Positions 54,229 through 62,783 of a DNA stretch of 64,000 nucleotides are shown here, piece after piece. Below the pieces are notes generated by a model. The model saw only the letters and a list, made by a program, of their open reading frames with translations. It was not told where the DNA came from and did no database searches. Every line of letters begins with the position of its first letter. Position 1 is the stretch's first letter. Both the position numbers and the translations under genes were made by a program. Source of the DNA: JAAYTL01 sp031460505 (lineage in GTDB: Bacteria > Bacillota > Clostridia > Tissierellales > Tissierellaceae); contig JAVKTT010000002.1 of assembly GCA_031460505.1 (NCBI GenBank), positions 1-64,000 on the forward strand. Direction: 5' to 3'.

Positions 54229-55553
54229 TGAATAGAGCAATAGTTTGTATAGTAGGAAGACCAAATGTTGGAAAGTCTACTTTGTTTAATAGGATTGTAG
54301 GAGCTCGTATAGCTATTACAGAAGATAAGCCTGGTGTGACTAGGGATAGAATCTATGCAGAAGCAGAATGGCTAGGTAATCATTTTACACTGATTGACAC
54401 AGGTGGTCTGGAGCCTGAAAATGAAGATACCATAATGTCAAATATTAGAAAACAAGCTGATATTGCCATAGACACTGCTGATGTAATTTTATTTGTTGTA
54501 GATGGTTTAGCAGGTCTAACAAGTACTGATAGGGAAATAGCCAATATATTAAGAAAATCAGGTAAAAATGTAATACTTATTTGTAATAAAATTGATACAC
54601 CTAAGACACCAGATGGAATATACGACTTTTATGAATTAGGCCTTGGTGAGCCGATGTTAGTATCAGGTGAACAAGCATTAGGTATCGGTGACTTGTTAGA
54701 TGAAGTTCTGAAATATTTTCCAGAGGATAAGAATATTGAAGAAGATGAAGAAAATGTTAAAGTTACCTTTATAGGAAAACCGAATGTAGGTAAATCTTCT
54801 CTAATTAATTATATTTTAGGTGAAGAGCGGGTTATAGTAACCAATATTCCTGGTACGACAAGAGACTCTATAGATAGTTATTTTACCTATGGTGAGAATG
54901 ATTATATTTTAGTAGATACAGCAGGACTTAGAAAAAAGAAAAAGATTTATGAGGAAGTTGAAAGATATTCAGTTGTAAGGACTTTAGCAGCGGTGGATAG
55001 ATCAGATATATGCATATTAGTAATAGATGCGACTGAAGGCGTAACTGAACAGGATACAAAGATAGCTGGATATGCCCATGATAATGGGAAGGCAATGATA
55101 ATTGCAGTAAATAAATGGGACTTAATTGATAAAGATGGTAAAACTTATAAATCCTTTGAAAAAGATTTAAGGAATACACTAGGATTTATGAGTTATGCAC
55201 CAATTATATTTATATCAGCTAAAACTGGTCAAAGAGTCAATAAATTATTGGATTTAGTTAATGTGGTGAATAATAATTATAATTTACGAATCAGTACCGG
55301 TGTATTAAATGATATTATAAATCAAGCGGTTCTAATGAACCAACCACCGTCTGACAAAGGAAGAAGACTAAGGATATATTATGGAACACAAGTATCAGTT
55401 AGACCTCCAAAGTTTGTTATATTTATTAATGATAAAGAATTGATGCATTTTTCATATGAGAGATATTTAGAGAATCAAATTCGTAGCCATTTTGGTTTTG
55501 GTGGGACACCTATTCAATTTGAATTTAGACAAAGAGGAAAAGGTGAAGAGTGA
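54228..55553 (+). CDS. der: Ribosome biogenesis GTPase Der
   Basis: 441 aa with two tandem GTPase domains. First: GRPNVGKSTLFN (about 9-20), DTGG, NKID; second: GKPNVGKSSLIN (about 183-194), DTAGLRKK, NKWD. The KH-like C-terminal domain (about 355-441) binds the ribosome. It functions in 50S assembly. It overlaps the DUF512 gene and plsY by one base at each end. Confidence 0.97.
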   Translation: MNRAIVCIVGRPNVGKSTLFNRIVGARIAITEDKPGVTRDRIYAEAEWLGNHFTLIDTGGLEPENEDTIMSNIRKQADIAIDTADVILFVVDGLAGLTSTDREIANILRKSGKNVILICNKIDTPKTPDGIYDFYELGLGEPMLVSGEQALGIGDLLDEVLKYFPEDKNIEEDEENVKVTFIGKPNVGKSSLINYILGEERVIVTNIPGTTRDSIDSYFTYGENDYILVDTAGLRKKKKIYEEVERYSVVRTLAAVDRSDICILVIDATEGVTEQDTKIAGYAHDNGKAMIIAVNKWDLIDKDGKTYKSFEKDLRNTLGFMSYAPIIFISAKTGQRVNKLLDLVNVVNNNYNLRISTGVLNDIINQAVLMNQPPSDKGRRLRIYYGTQVSVRPPKFVIFINDKELMHFSYERYLENQIRSHFGFGGTPIQFEFRQRGKGEE

Positions 55554-56140
55554 TGAAAATATTCTTATCAATAATAATCGGATATCTAATAGGTTGCTTT
55601 TCATCTGCTTATTTTGTAGGAAAAATGTCTAAGGGAATTGATATTAGGCTACATGGTAGTGGCAATGCTGGTGCTACTAACGCTTTAAGAGTTATGGGTC
55701 TAAAGCTTGGCGCCCTTACTTTCTTTATGGATGCTTTTAAGGGAATAATTGCTGTTATTGCTGGTAGACTTATAATGGGCTATAATGGAGGATTGATTTG
55801 CGGCTTTTTTGCTGTAATAGGACATAATTGGCCTGTATTTTTACAATTCAAAGGCGGTAAAGGTGTTGCTACGTCAATTGGCGTATTAGCAAGTTTACAT
55901 TTTATAAGTGCTTTAGCAGCAGCTCCATTAGCAATTTTACTTATATTTATTACTAGATATGTATCATTGGGATCAATGATTTATTTAATATCAGTACCTA
56001 TTTCATATGCCTTAGTTGCTAGTGAATTTAATAAGCAACATTTTATTTTAGCGCTACTTTTAGCCCTTTTATCGATTTACAGGCATAGATCAAACATTCA
56101 GAGATTATTAACAGGAAATGAAAATAGAATTGGTAGGTGA
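55553..56140 (+). CDS. plsY: Glycerol-3-phosphate acyltransferase PlsY
   Basis: 195 aa, five membrane helices. It transfers acyl groups from acyl-phosphate to glycerol 3-phosphate, the first step of phospholipid synthesis. Active-site motifs GSGNAGATNALR (about 36-47), FKGGKGVATSIG (about 100-111) and the N-terminal GYLIGCFSSAY are present. The ATG overlaps the der stop (TGATG). The next gene supplies its substrate. Confidence 0.96.
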   Translation: MKIFLSIIIGYLIGCFSSAYFVGKMSKGIDIRLHGSGNAGATNALRVMGLKLGALTFFMDAFKGIIAVIAGRLIMGYNGGLICGFFAVIGHNWPVFLQFKGGKGVATSIGVLASLHFISALAAAPLAILLIFITRYVSLGSMIYLISVPISYALVASEFNKQHFILALLLALLSIYRHRSNIQRLLTGNENRIGR

Positions 56141-56144
56141 TTTG

Positions 56145-57173
56145 ATGAGTCATAAAATAGGTGTATTAGGTGGTGGTAGTTGGGGTACTTCCTTAGCTAT
56201 TTTACTTTCGAAAAAAGGCCTAGAAGTAGATATGTGGTTAAGGAATGAAAAACAAATAGAAGATATATTAACTACAAGAGAAAATAAAAAATATCTTCCA
56301 GGAGTTAGTATTCCTGCTAACATAAATATTAGTAATGATATCCAAAGAACAATAAAAGATAAGGATATATTATTATTATCTACTTCTTCTCATGGAATAA
56401 GAGAAATTTTATCAAACAATAAACATATTATAAATAAAGACCAAATAATAGTTAATGTAGCCAAAGGTATTGAAAATAATACTTTGATGAGAATCTCTCA
56501 GGTAGTAAGTGAAATATTGCCAGATAATAAATATACAATACTATCCGGGCCATCCCACGCAGAAGAAGTAGCAAGAGATATTCCAACCACTGTAGTTTCA
56601 GCATCAATTGATAGGGAAGTAGCAGAATATGTCCAAGACGTATTCATGACACCATATTTTAGAGTTTATACCAATCCGGACGTAATAGGTGTTGAACTTG
56701 GTGGTTCTTTGAAAAACATTATAGCATTGGGTGCAGGCATATCTGATGGTCTTGGATATGGTGATAATACTAAGGCAGCACTAATGACTAGAGGACTCTT
56801 TGAAATTGCAAGACTTGGAGAACAGATGGGTGCAAATATAAACACATTCTCTGGCTTAGCAGGGATCGGTGACTTAATTGTTACTTGTACAAGTATGCTA
56901 AGTAGAAATAGAAGAGCGGGCATACTAATAGGTAAAGGTAAATCAGTGGAGGAGGCTATCCAAGAGGTTGGAATGGTTGTAGAAGGTATCAAGACAACAA
57001 AATCAGCTTATGAACTAGCTAATAAATATGGAGTTGATATGCCAATAACAAGGGAATTGTACGGAGTATTATTTGAAGGAAAGTCAGTAGAAGATTCTGT
57101 CCTTAACCTAATGGGTAGAGATAAAAAATATGAAATGGAGAATATCGTATCAATCGATAATCTTAAGTGGTAA
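56145..57173 (+). CDS. gpsA: NAD(P)-dependent glycerol-3-phosphate dehydrogenase
   Basis: 342 aa. Rossmann motif GVLGGGSWGTSLA (about 5-17), VAKGIE, LSGPSHAEEVARDIPTTVV (cited by SGPSHAEEVA) and the catalytic lysine region GSLKNIIALGAGISDGLGYGDN (cited by LKNIIALGAGI) are visible. It makes glycerol 3-phosphate for PlsY. ATG at 56145 follows GGTAGGTGA; the reading from 56118 would overlap plsY by 23 bases and is rejected. Confidence 0.96.
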   Translation: MSHKIGVLGGGSWGTSLAILLSKKGLEVDMWLRNEKQIEDILTTRENKKYLPGVSIPANINISNDIQRTIKDKDILLLSTSSHGIREILSNNKHIINKDQIIVNVAKGIENNTLMRISQVVSEILPDNKYTILSGPSHAEEVARDIPTTVVSASIDREVAEYVQDVFMTPYFRVYTNPDVIGVELGGSLKNIIALGAGISDGLGYGDNTKAALMTRGLFEIARLGEQMGANINTFSGLAGIGDLIVTCTSMLSRNRRAGILIGKGKSVEEAIQEVGMVVEGIKTTKSAYELANKYGVDMPITRELYGVLFEGKSVEDSVLNLMGRDKKYEMENIVSIDNLKW

Positions 57174-57199
57174 ACCTGCTAAATTTAGCAGGTTTTTTT
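57172..57199 (+). terminator. Terminator after gpsA
   Basis: Perfect palindromic stem (57172-57195) beginning inside the stop codon, followed by seven T. Confidence 0.9.
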
Positions 57200-57281
57200 C
57201 TGCTAGCTTGTAATATTTATTAACAAGTACACGTATATATATAATATTAGAACTGTAAATAATAGTAAGGGGGTTAATATA

Positions 57282-58757
57282 ATGCAATTCGATATATACA
57301 AAGATATAGCAGAACGTACTGAAGGAGATATCTACGCTGGAATAGTAGGTCCAGTTCGTACAGGAAAATCTACTTTTATAAAAAGATTTATGGAATTATT
57401 AGTATTGCCTAATATCGATAATACACATAAGAAGGAAAGAGCAAAAGATGAATTACCATTGAGTGGTTCAGGTAAGACTATAATGACTACAGAACCAAAA
57501 TTTGTACCAAATGAGGCGGTAGAATTAACTCTGAAAGATAATGTGAAGTTTAAGGTACGTATGGTGGATTGTGTTGGCTATTTAGTAAAAGGTGCATTAG
57601 GTCACATAGAAGATGAAATGCCAAGAATGGTAACTACTCCATGGAGTGATGATGAAATGTCCTTTGAGGAAGCGGCAGAAATAGGAACCAGAAAGGTAAT
57701 AAAGGAACATTCAACTATTGGATTTGTAGTCACTACAGACGGTTCAATAACTGATATAGATAGAGCTAATTACATAAAAGCAGAGGAAAGGGTTATCAAT
57801 GAACTTAAAGAGCTTGATAAACCATTTGTTATAATACTTAATTCCAAGCATCCTGAGTTGGATTCAACTATAGCTCTAAAAGAAAGTTTACAAGATAAAT
57901 ATAATGTTTCTGTAATTGCAATGGACTGTTTGAATATGGAAGTAAGTGATGTTGAAAAAATATTTGAAAAACTACTATTCGAATTCCCTATTAAGGAAAT
58001 CACAATTGAGTTACCTAAATGGGTAGAAGGACTAAATAAGAATCATTGGATCAGAACAAATATTATGGAATCACTAAGACCTGCAATAAAGGATCTGCAA
58101 AAATTAGACCAGGTATTTGATTCGCTGACCCCTATTAGAAATTTGGATATAATCAAGGAAGTTTCAATTGATGAGATCAAATTGGGTGAGGGAGTAGTTC
58201 ATACTAGTTTTAAAGTTGAAGAATCACTATTTTATAATATACTAAATGAGATCACAGGATATAATATTACTGGTGACCATCAAATACTTGGTTTAATTAA
58301 TAAATTAGCTGATACTAAGAAAGAATATGATAAGATTGAAAAAGCTCTAAATGATGCTAAGGAGTTTGGCTATGGATATGTAAGTCCAACTTTGGATGAA
58401 CTTGAGCTTGCAGAACCAGAAATATATAGACAAGGAACTAGATTTGGTGTTAAGCTTCAAGCAACTGCGCCATCACTTCATATTATGAAGGCCAATATTG
58501 CCACAGAAGTATCCCCATTAATTGGAACTGAAAAGCAATCTGAAGAATTATTACACTATTTTATTACTGAATTTGAGAGTGATCCTTCAAAGATTTGGAG
58601 TACAAATTTATTTGGCAAATCTTTAAATGATTTAGTTACTGAACAATTAGGTGGTAAATTAACTGCAATGCCAGAGGATGCAAGAAATAAAATGAGAAGA
58701 GCGCTTGAAAAAATTGTAAATGATGGAAGTGCAGGATTGATATTAATAATTATTTAG
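57282..58757 (+). CDS. spoIVA: Stage IV sporulation protein A, coat ATPase
   Basis: 491 aa, full-length SpoIVA. The Walker A loop GPVRTGKSTF (about 23-32) lies in the N-terminal NTPase domain, with DCVGYL as the Walker B/G3-like element. The long helical middle domain and conserved C-terminus (TNLFGKSLNDLVTEQL) follow. It polymerises on the forespore surface using ATP and forms the coat base. Its expected mother-cell sigma-E promoter could not be assigned with confidence in the 82-base gap upstream. Confidence 0.97.
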   Translation: MQFDIYKDIAERTEGDIYAGIVGPVRTGKSTFIKRFMELLVLPNIDNTHKKERAKDELPLSGSGKTIMTTEPKFVPNEAVELTLKDNVKFKVRMVDCVGYLVKGALGHIEDEMPRMVTTPWSDDEMSFEEAAEIGTRKVIKEHSTIGFVVTTDGSITDIDRANYIKAEERVINELKELDKPFVIILNSKHPELDSTIALKESLQDKYNVSVIAMDCLNMEVSDVEKIFEKLLFEFPIKEITIELPKWVEGLNKNHWIRTNIMESLRPAIKDLQKLDQVFDSLTPIRNLDIIKEVSIDEIKLGEGVVHTSFKVEESLFYNILNEITGYNITGDHQILGLINKLADTKKEYDKIEKALNDAKEFGYGYVSPTLDELELAEPEIYRQGTRFGVKLQATAPSLHIMKANIATEVSPLIGTEKQSEELLHYFITEFESDPSKIWSTNLFGKSLNDLVTEQLGGKLTAMPEDARNKMRRALEKIVNDGSAGLILIII

Positions 58758-58783
58758 ATAGGACCGATAGGTCCTATCTTTTT
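58756..58783 (+). terminator. Terminator after spoIVA
   Basis: Perfect 10-bp stem (58756-58765 with 58770-58779), 4-base loop, T run. The stem starts inside the stop codon. Confidence 0.88.
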
Positions 58784-58789
58784 ACTTTA

Positions 58790-58798
58790 TGATATAAT
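58790..58798 (+). promoter_or_regulatory. Extended -10 promoter of the thioesterase gene
   Basis: TGATATAAT with TATAAT at 58793-58798; no clear -35. It lies 53 bases before the ATG. Confidence 0.55.
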
Positions 58799-58850
58799 AT
58801 ATAGTATCAAAAGCTAGGGAAGATAAATTTAACTAAGAAAGGTAGATTAA

Positions 58851-59585
58851 ATGGTAAAAGAAACTGATTTTGAATATGAAATAGAGACTGAATTAGCAGA
58901 TTTCAACGAGAATAAGCTTATGAAACCTTATGGTTATCAAAAATTATGTAATGAATTAGGAGATATGCATTTAAGTGTAATAGATATGAATGTAGATATA
59001 ACTATGAAAAGTAATTTGGCATGGGCTCTAACATCACTTTCTGTAGAAATTGCTAAACCTGTTGAAGGTAATATTAAACTACGTGGTAAGACATGGTATT
59101 CAGGTCGCAAAGGCCCACTATTTAGACGTGAATATCTATTTACAGATGTAAAAGGGGATGTATTATTCAAAGCTGCTAGCTTTTCAGTGTTATTAGATAT
59201 GGAAAAACGAACCATATATCGTAAAAAAGAGCTTCCTTTTAATATGTCAGAACCTATAAATGAATTTATTATAGAAGCTAAGATAAATAAGAAAATGAAT
59301 TTAGATTATATAAAGCTAGATGAACGCAAAGCTTACAATAGCTATATAGATCCATTAGGTCATGTAAACAATTGCCGCTATGGTGAATTTGCTTATGATA
59401 CATTTACTGATGTAGAAGTAGAAAATTTAAGAAATTTAAAGAGAATGGATATATATTTTAGATCAGAACTTAGGAAAAATGATAACTTCACAATACATAA
59501 AGCCTATGATGAAGATTCCATATACATACGCGGAGAAAATGATACAAAAAAAGATATTTCCTTTGATATTTATTTTACATTTTAA
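58851..59585 (+). CDS. Acyl-ACP thioesterase family protein
   Basis: 244 aa, double hot-dog fold of the FatA/FatB-like bacterial thioesterases, which release fatty acids from acyl carrier protein. The first hot-dog covers about 1-125 (VDITMKSNLAWALTSLSVEI) and the second about 150-244 with DPLGHVNNCRYGEF (about 169-182), equivalent to the catalytic D/N-H motif. Its own promoter and terminators make it monocistronic. AAGAAAGG lies before ATG. Confidence 0.87.
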   Translation: MVKETDFEYEIETELADFNENKLMKPYGYQKLCNELGDMHLSVIDMNVDITMKSNLAWALTSLSVEIAKPVEGNIKLRGKTWYSGRKGPLFRREYLFTDVKGDVLFKAASFSVLLDMEKRTIYRKKELPFNMSEPINEFIIEAKINKKMNLDYIKLDERKAYNSYIDPLGHVNNCRYGEFAYDTFTDVEVENLRNLKRMDIYFRSELRKNDNFTIHKAYDEDSIYIRGENDTKKDISFDIYFTF

Positions 59586-59597
59586 AATATAGCAAAA

Positions 59598-59632
59598 AAA
59601 CAAGCATCAGGCTTAAGTTCTGATGCTTGTTT
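59598..59632. terminator. Bidirectional terminator between convergent genes
   Basis: Perfect 13-bp stem (59598-59610 with 59620-59632), A-rich on one side and T-rich on the other, between the thioesterase gene and queT. Confidence 0.88.
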
Positions 59633-59634
59633 AT

Positions 59635-60099
59635 TTATATTCTATTTAGTCCTATATGTTCATTCTTCGCTATGAATTTCATTACTGGTACACCTATTAT
59701 GGTTACAACTACAAATTCTGATAGCATTATTTGACCTGTCACCAAGAAGAAATTAACTGGTTCAGTAGATAAAAACATTATTTCTAATCCAATAATAAAG
59801 CTGAAGAATGCAGGCCATATACTTGCTAAATATATGTTTTTAGTTTTACTCATAGCCGTCAAAGCTAAAAAACTTGCTAAACTTCCAAAGATAACATCAA
59901 AAATTCCAAAAGGACTTGCTATATTTGATATTGCACAACCTAAGGTAAGGGGGAATATATAAAATGGATCGAAATAAGCTAATAAAGTCATTATTTCAGA
60001 TAACCTAAATTGCAATGGACCGTAGGCAGGTAGAGTTAATGTGAGTACTGCATATATAGCTGCAACTGCTGCACCCCTTACTAGTCTCCTAGTGTTCAT
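59635..60099 (-). CDS. queT: QueT family queuosine-precursor transporter
   Basis: 154 aa, five or six membrane helices, the small substrate-specific (ECF S-like) component for queuosine precursors. LRLSEIMTLLAYFDPFY-type sequence (here QFRLSEIMTLLAYFDP, about 30-45), LGCAISNIASPFGIFDVIFGSLASF (cited by GCAISNIASPFGIFD) and LSEFVVVTIIGVP are family stretches. The ATG first base is 60099, after AGGTGA. It overlaps the radical SAM gene by 11 bases, and both lie behind a preQ1-I riboswitch, confirming the role in queuosine-precursor uptake. Confidence 0.9.
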   Translation of the reverse strand: MNTRRLVRGAAVAAIYAVLTLTLPAYGPLQFRLSEIMTLLAYFDPFYIFPLTLGCAISNIASPFGIFDVIFGSLASFLALTAMSKTKNIYLASIWPAFFSFIIGLEIMFLSTEPVNFFLVTGQIMLSEFVVVTIIGVPVMKFIAKNEHIGLNRI

Positions 60100-60793
60100 T
60101 ATTCTCACCTACCCCAAAATCGGTATTATTCCATAGAACCTCAATATTTTTCATTTTCTCAAGATGATGATATTCTTGCCTAAACCATTCTATAAGCTGA
60201 GGGTCAGCTTCTACGGGTGTAGAATTATTCACATAGATATTTATGCATCCCCGATTAAAATGCTTCAATAATATTTCTATGTCATTAGTAATCATTTCTT
60301 TGGTTTGTCCTTTAATTCCAACCAATAGACAGATTGTATCGAAATAATTTGCAACTTCTTCAGGTGTATCAAAAACAACACCTTTCTTTAAGTATTTATT
60401 TCGAAATTCTTCGTTGAATGTTTCTATACCACATTTAAATTTTACGTTGACGCCTGGGAAAAAACCCTTTATTTCCTGTAGCCTATTTTTATAACTATAA
60501 TGGCTTTCGAAATAAAGTTCATCAATTCCCTTTTTTACTATTATGTCTTTTATATCCTGTAAGGTTTCCTTAGGTAACTCAAATACACTTGCAGAGTTTA
60601 TAACCTCAAGTCTTTTAAATTCACCTGTTATATTTCTTAAAATATGATTGTTAAATTCAATCATGGCTAATTCGTCTTTGCAATTATCATCTATATAATT
60701 ACAAAAAAAACATCGCCCCCATAAACATGGGTGCGATTTTAATAGTACGATTTCACGTGGATTTTTTTCTAGAATCCTACTGTATCTAATCAT
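60089..60793 (-). CDS. Radical SAM protein, probable queuine lyase QueL
   Basis: 234 aa radical SAM protein. The cluster motif is PCLWGRCFFCNY with Cys23, Cys28 and Cys31, spaced x4 and x2 rather than the usual x3 and x2. No auxiliary cluster motif is obvious at the C-terminus. It is the first gene after a preQ1-I riboswitch and overlaps queT, so it belongs to queuosine-precursor metabolism. Clostridioides difficile has a radical SAM queuine lyase (QueL) that turns salvaged queuine into preQ1, near queT; this protein is probably its counterpart. The nucleoside hydrolase QueK, also part of that route, is not in the window. It is unlike QueE, which is linked to de novo preQ0 synthesis. Confidence 0.7.
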   Translation of the reverse strand: MIRYSRILEKNPREIVLLKSHPCLWGRCFFCNYIDDNCKDELAMIEFNNHILRNITGEFKRLEVINSASVFELPKETLQDIKDIIVKKGIDELYFESHYSYKNRLQEIKGFFPGVNVKFKCGIETFNEEFRNKYLKKGVVFDTPEEVANYFDTICLLVGIKGQTKEMITNDIEILLKHFNRGCINIYVNNSTPVEADPQLIEWFRQEYHHLEKMKNIEVLWNNTDFGVGENNEH

Positions 60794-60800
60794 TATATTA

Positions 60801-60842
60801 TCACTCCCTTGATTTTTTTAAAGTGGGTCCCAAGGAAACACT
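60801..60842 (-). promoter_or_regulatory. preQ1-I riboswitch
   Basis: Read on the minus strand. P1 is formed by 60842-60839 with 60825-60822 (4 bp). The loop strand 60837-60831 pairs with the tail 60811-60805, giving a 7-bp P2 pseudoknot (one G-U). The A-rich L3 (60819-60813, seven A) links them, and the loop ends with ACCC before the P1 3' strand as in the class consensus. The tail CAAGGGAG is the ribosome-binding site of the radical SAM gene, so ligand binding should block translation, as in the Thermoanaerobacter tengcongensis example. P1 is short, so covariation should be tested. Confidence 0.78.
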
Positions 60843-60947
60843 ATTAAATATAAAAAGACTATATTAACCTATCATCTTTATATTAAATATGCAAGTACTT
60901 TAAATTATAAACATTTTTTAGTATACACATGTTGTCATCAAAACAAA

Positions 60948-60967
60948 TATTATCATAATTGATAATA
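60948..60967. promoter_or_regulatory. Inverted repeat in the divergent gap
   Basis: TATTATCA, 4-base spacer, TGATAATA: perfect 8-bp arms. It lies in the AT-rich 296-base region between the preQ1-controlled operon and the gene at 61090. The arrangement is the reverse of a Fur box, so no regulator is assigned. The rest of the gap shows only the riboswitch and the promoter at 61050. Confidence 0.3.
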
Positions 60968-61049
60968 ATAATATATTCTGAAATAAATAATAAAATCAAA
61001 TATATACTACATTTTTCATTTTGTAAGTGTTTTAAAGCCCTTTGGATTA

Positions 61050-61058
61050 TGCTATAAT
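61050..61058 (+). promoter_or_regulatory. Extended -10 promoter of the adaptor/yggS/sepF operon
   Basis: TGCTATAAT, with TATAAT at 61053-61058, 32 bases before the TTG start. The -35 region is poor. Confidence 0.55.
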
Positions 61059-61089
61059 ATTAATACACATAGAATCAGGAGGTATCACA

Positions 61090-61467
61090 TTGTTTACATT
61101 TATATTTAGATTCGCTATTACTTTATTTGTTTTAAGTATAGCAGGGTATATTTTAGTTGTATTAAAAGAAAAATTTTTTTTAAAAAATAATATCATAATT
61201 ATAGATAATAAGCATTTAACACAAGATGATTTAAGCGAAACAGATATTAACGAGTTTATATTTAAGGGACAGAGATTAAAATCAGGAGATGAAATTCAGG
61301 TAATTACGAAAGAGAAAGAAAAAGTAAACGGGATAATCATCGGAGCTAAGAAAGCTGAGGATACAATACATATTATTACGTATGATAACGACGTAATTAA
61401 GTGTAGATTAGATAATATATTGAAGTTTAGAGTAGTCAGTAAATATGGTAGATTTTTTAACAATTAG
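61090..61467 (+). CDS. Hypothetical membrane-anchored protein, 125 aa
   Basis: 125 aa. One N-terminal membrane helix (about 3-25) is followed by a cytoplasmic or external soluble part with two predicted strands-rich segments (GQRLKSGDEIQVITKEKE, about 60-77; DTIHIITYDNDVIKC, about 91-105) suggesting a small beta-barrel. TTG at 61090 is 6 bases after AGGAGGT; the upstream reading from 61042 covers the promoter. No family recognised. It is directly followed by the adaptor-like gene in the division-gene operon. Confidence 0.7.
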   Translation: MFTFIFRFAITLFVLSIAGYILVVLKEKFFLKNNIIIIDNKHLTQDDLSETDINEFIFKGQRLKSGDEIQVITKEKEKVNGIIIGAKKAEDTIHIITYDNDVIKCRLDNILKFRVVSKYGRFFNN

Positions 61468-61475
61468 AGGGTGAG

Positions 61476-62765
61476 ATGATGACCTATGAAAATAGAAAGA
61501 ATCAAAGGATAAAGAAAAGAAAAATCCGTAACATTATAATAATTAGTATATTTAGTTTATTGTTAGCAAAATCAGCCTATGGAATAATCGCAAAGACTCC
61601 TAAAACAACATTGCCTAAAGAAGAAGATTATATTATTTCAACAAAGGCTCTAGGAGTAATGATTAAAGATGAAAAGGTATATGATATAGAAGGCAACATA
61701 GAACTTAATCCACTAATTGAAGAGGGAAAAAGAGTTTCGCTTGGGTTTGAGATAGGAAAAGTAAATATTGTAGGTGACATACGAAGCTTGAGTGAAGAAT
61801 TAGACGAGTTAAACAAAGCTGTAAATCAGTTAACTGAAAAAGCAAATGAATCAAAACTCTTTATTAGTGATAAAGAAACTCTAGAATCTTCTCAAGAGGT
61901 ATTAATGAGAGAAATTCAAAGAAAGATAAATGAAAAGGATTACGCTAGTATTGGAGACTTGAAAAATCAAATCCTAGCTAATGATGAAAAGCTAAGTGAT
62001 GTCTCACTGGAGAATACATTACTTAGTCAGAGTTTAGAGAGTTTAACTAAAAAAAGAGATACTATAATTGATGAGATAAATAATAGCAGCACTAGCTATT
62101 ACACACAACAGTCTGGCGTAATTTCATTTGCAATAGATGGATATGAAAACATATACATACCTAAGGAGTTTGAAAACTATACATATGATAAAATTCAAAT
62201 ACCTGAATCAAAAATGAAAAGTGGGACTACAGAAAAAGAGGATAAGTTAAAAAATAAGTATAAGATAATCAATAATTTTAATTGGCAATTAGCTATTAAA
62301 ATTGATAATATAGAAAATGTAGGATCTTATGAATTAGGGGATACAATAAATCTAAAAATTGCCGATAATGATAGAGAACTAGTTGGTAGAATTATTGCTA
62401 TTAACGAATCCAATGGAAAAGCTGTGTTTATAGTTGAGTTTAACTCGTATTTATTTGATTATTATAATCAAAGGTTTTCTACCATTGAGATATTGTTAAA
62501 GAAACAGGATGCCTACTTAATACCTACAAAATCTATTGTTGATAATAATGGACAAAAAGGGGTATATATTAAAGAATTTAATGGAATAGTTAGATTTAAG
62601 CCCATTGAAATCTTAGGAGAAAAAGATGATTATACCTTTGTTTCTAAAGGTGATGCAAATAGATATATCAAGTTAAACACAGAAAATCAAGTTAGAACTA
62701 TTTCATTATATGATGAGATATTAATAAATCCTTGGAACTTTGATGAAGGAGATATTTTGAATTAA
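61476..62765 (+). CDS. HlyD-like adaptor protein of the yggS-sepF cluster
   Basis: 429 aa. A basic N-terminus (RKNQRIKKRKIRN) leads into a membrane helix (about 19-37). An external region follows with a lipoyl-like half (about 50-90), a coiled coil (about 100-200, heptad-rich LSEELDELNKAVNQLTEKA cited by ELDELNKAVNQL) and a beta-rich C-terminal half with LVGRIIAINESNGKAVFIVEF and PTKSIVDNNGQKGVYI, as in HlyD/RND adaptors. No ABC or RND pump gene is adjacent. Such proteins recur before yggS in Clostridia; role unknown, perhaps at the division site. ATG at 61476 after AGGGTGAG; ATG 61479 also possible. Confidence 0.75.
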   Translation: MMTYENRKNQRIKKRKIRNIIIISIFSLLLAKSAYGIIAKTPKTTLPKEEDYIISTKALGVMIKDEKVYDIEGNIELNPLIEEGKRVSLGFEIGKVNIVGDIRSLSEELDELNKAVNQLTEKANESKLFISDKETLESSQEVLMREIQRKINEKDYASIGDLKNQILANDEKLSDVSLENTLLSQSLESLTKKRDTIIDEINNSSTSYYTQQSGVISFAIDGYENIYIPKEFENYTYDKIQIPESKMKSGTTEKEDKLKNKYKIINNFNWQLAIKIDNIENVGSYELGDTINLKIADNDRELVGRIIAINESNGKAVFIVEFNSYLFDYYNQRFSTIEILLKKQDAYLIPTKSIVDNNGQKGVYIKEFNGIVRFKPIEILGEKDDYTFVSKGDANRYIKLNTENQVRTISLYDEILINPWNFDEGDILN

Positions 62766-62783
62766 CATAAGGAGGAATTCATT

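Noticed and set aside
57200..57281. Sigma-E promoter for spoIVA
   Set aside because: The gap is AT-rich with several TATA-like stretches, but no pair matches the sigma-E consensus well enough.
60811..60838. preQ1-II type riboswitch
   Set aside because: The small size, the single P1 plus P2 pseudoknot and the A-rich L3 fit class I; the larger class II fold is not seen.
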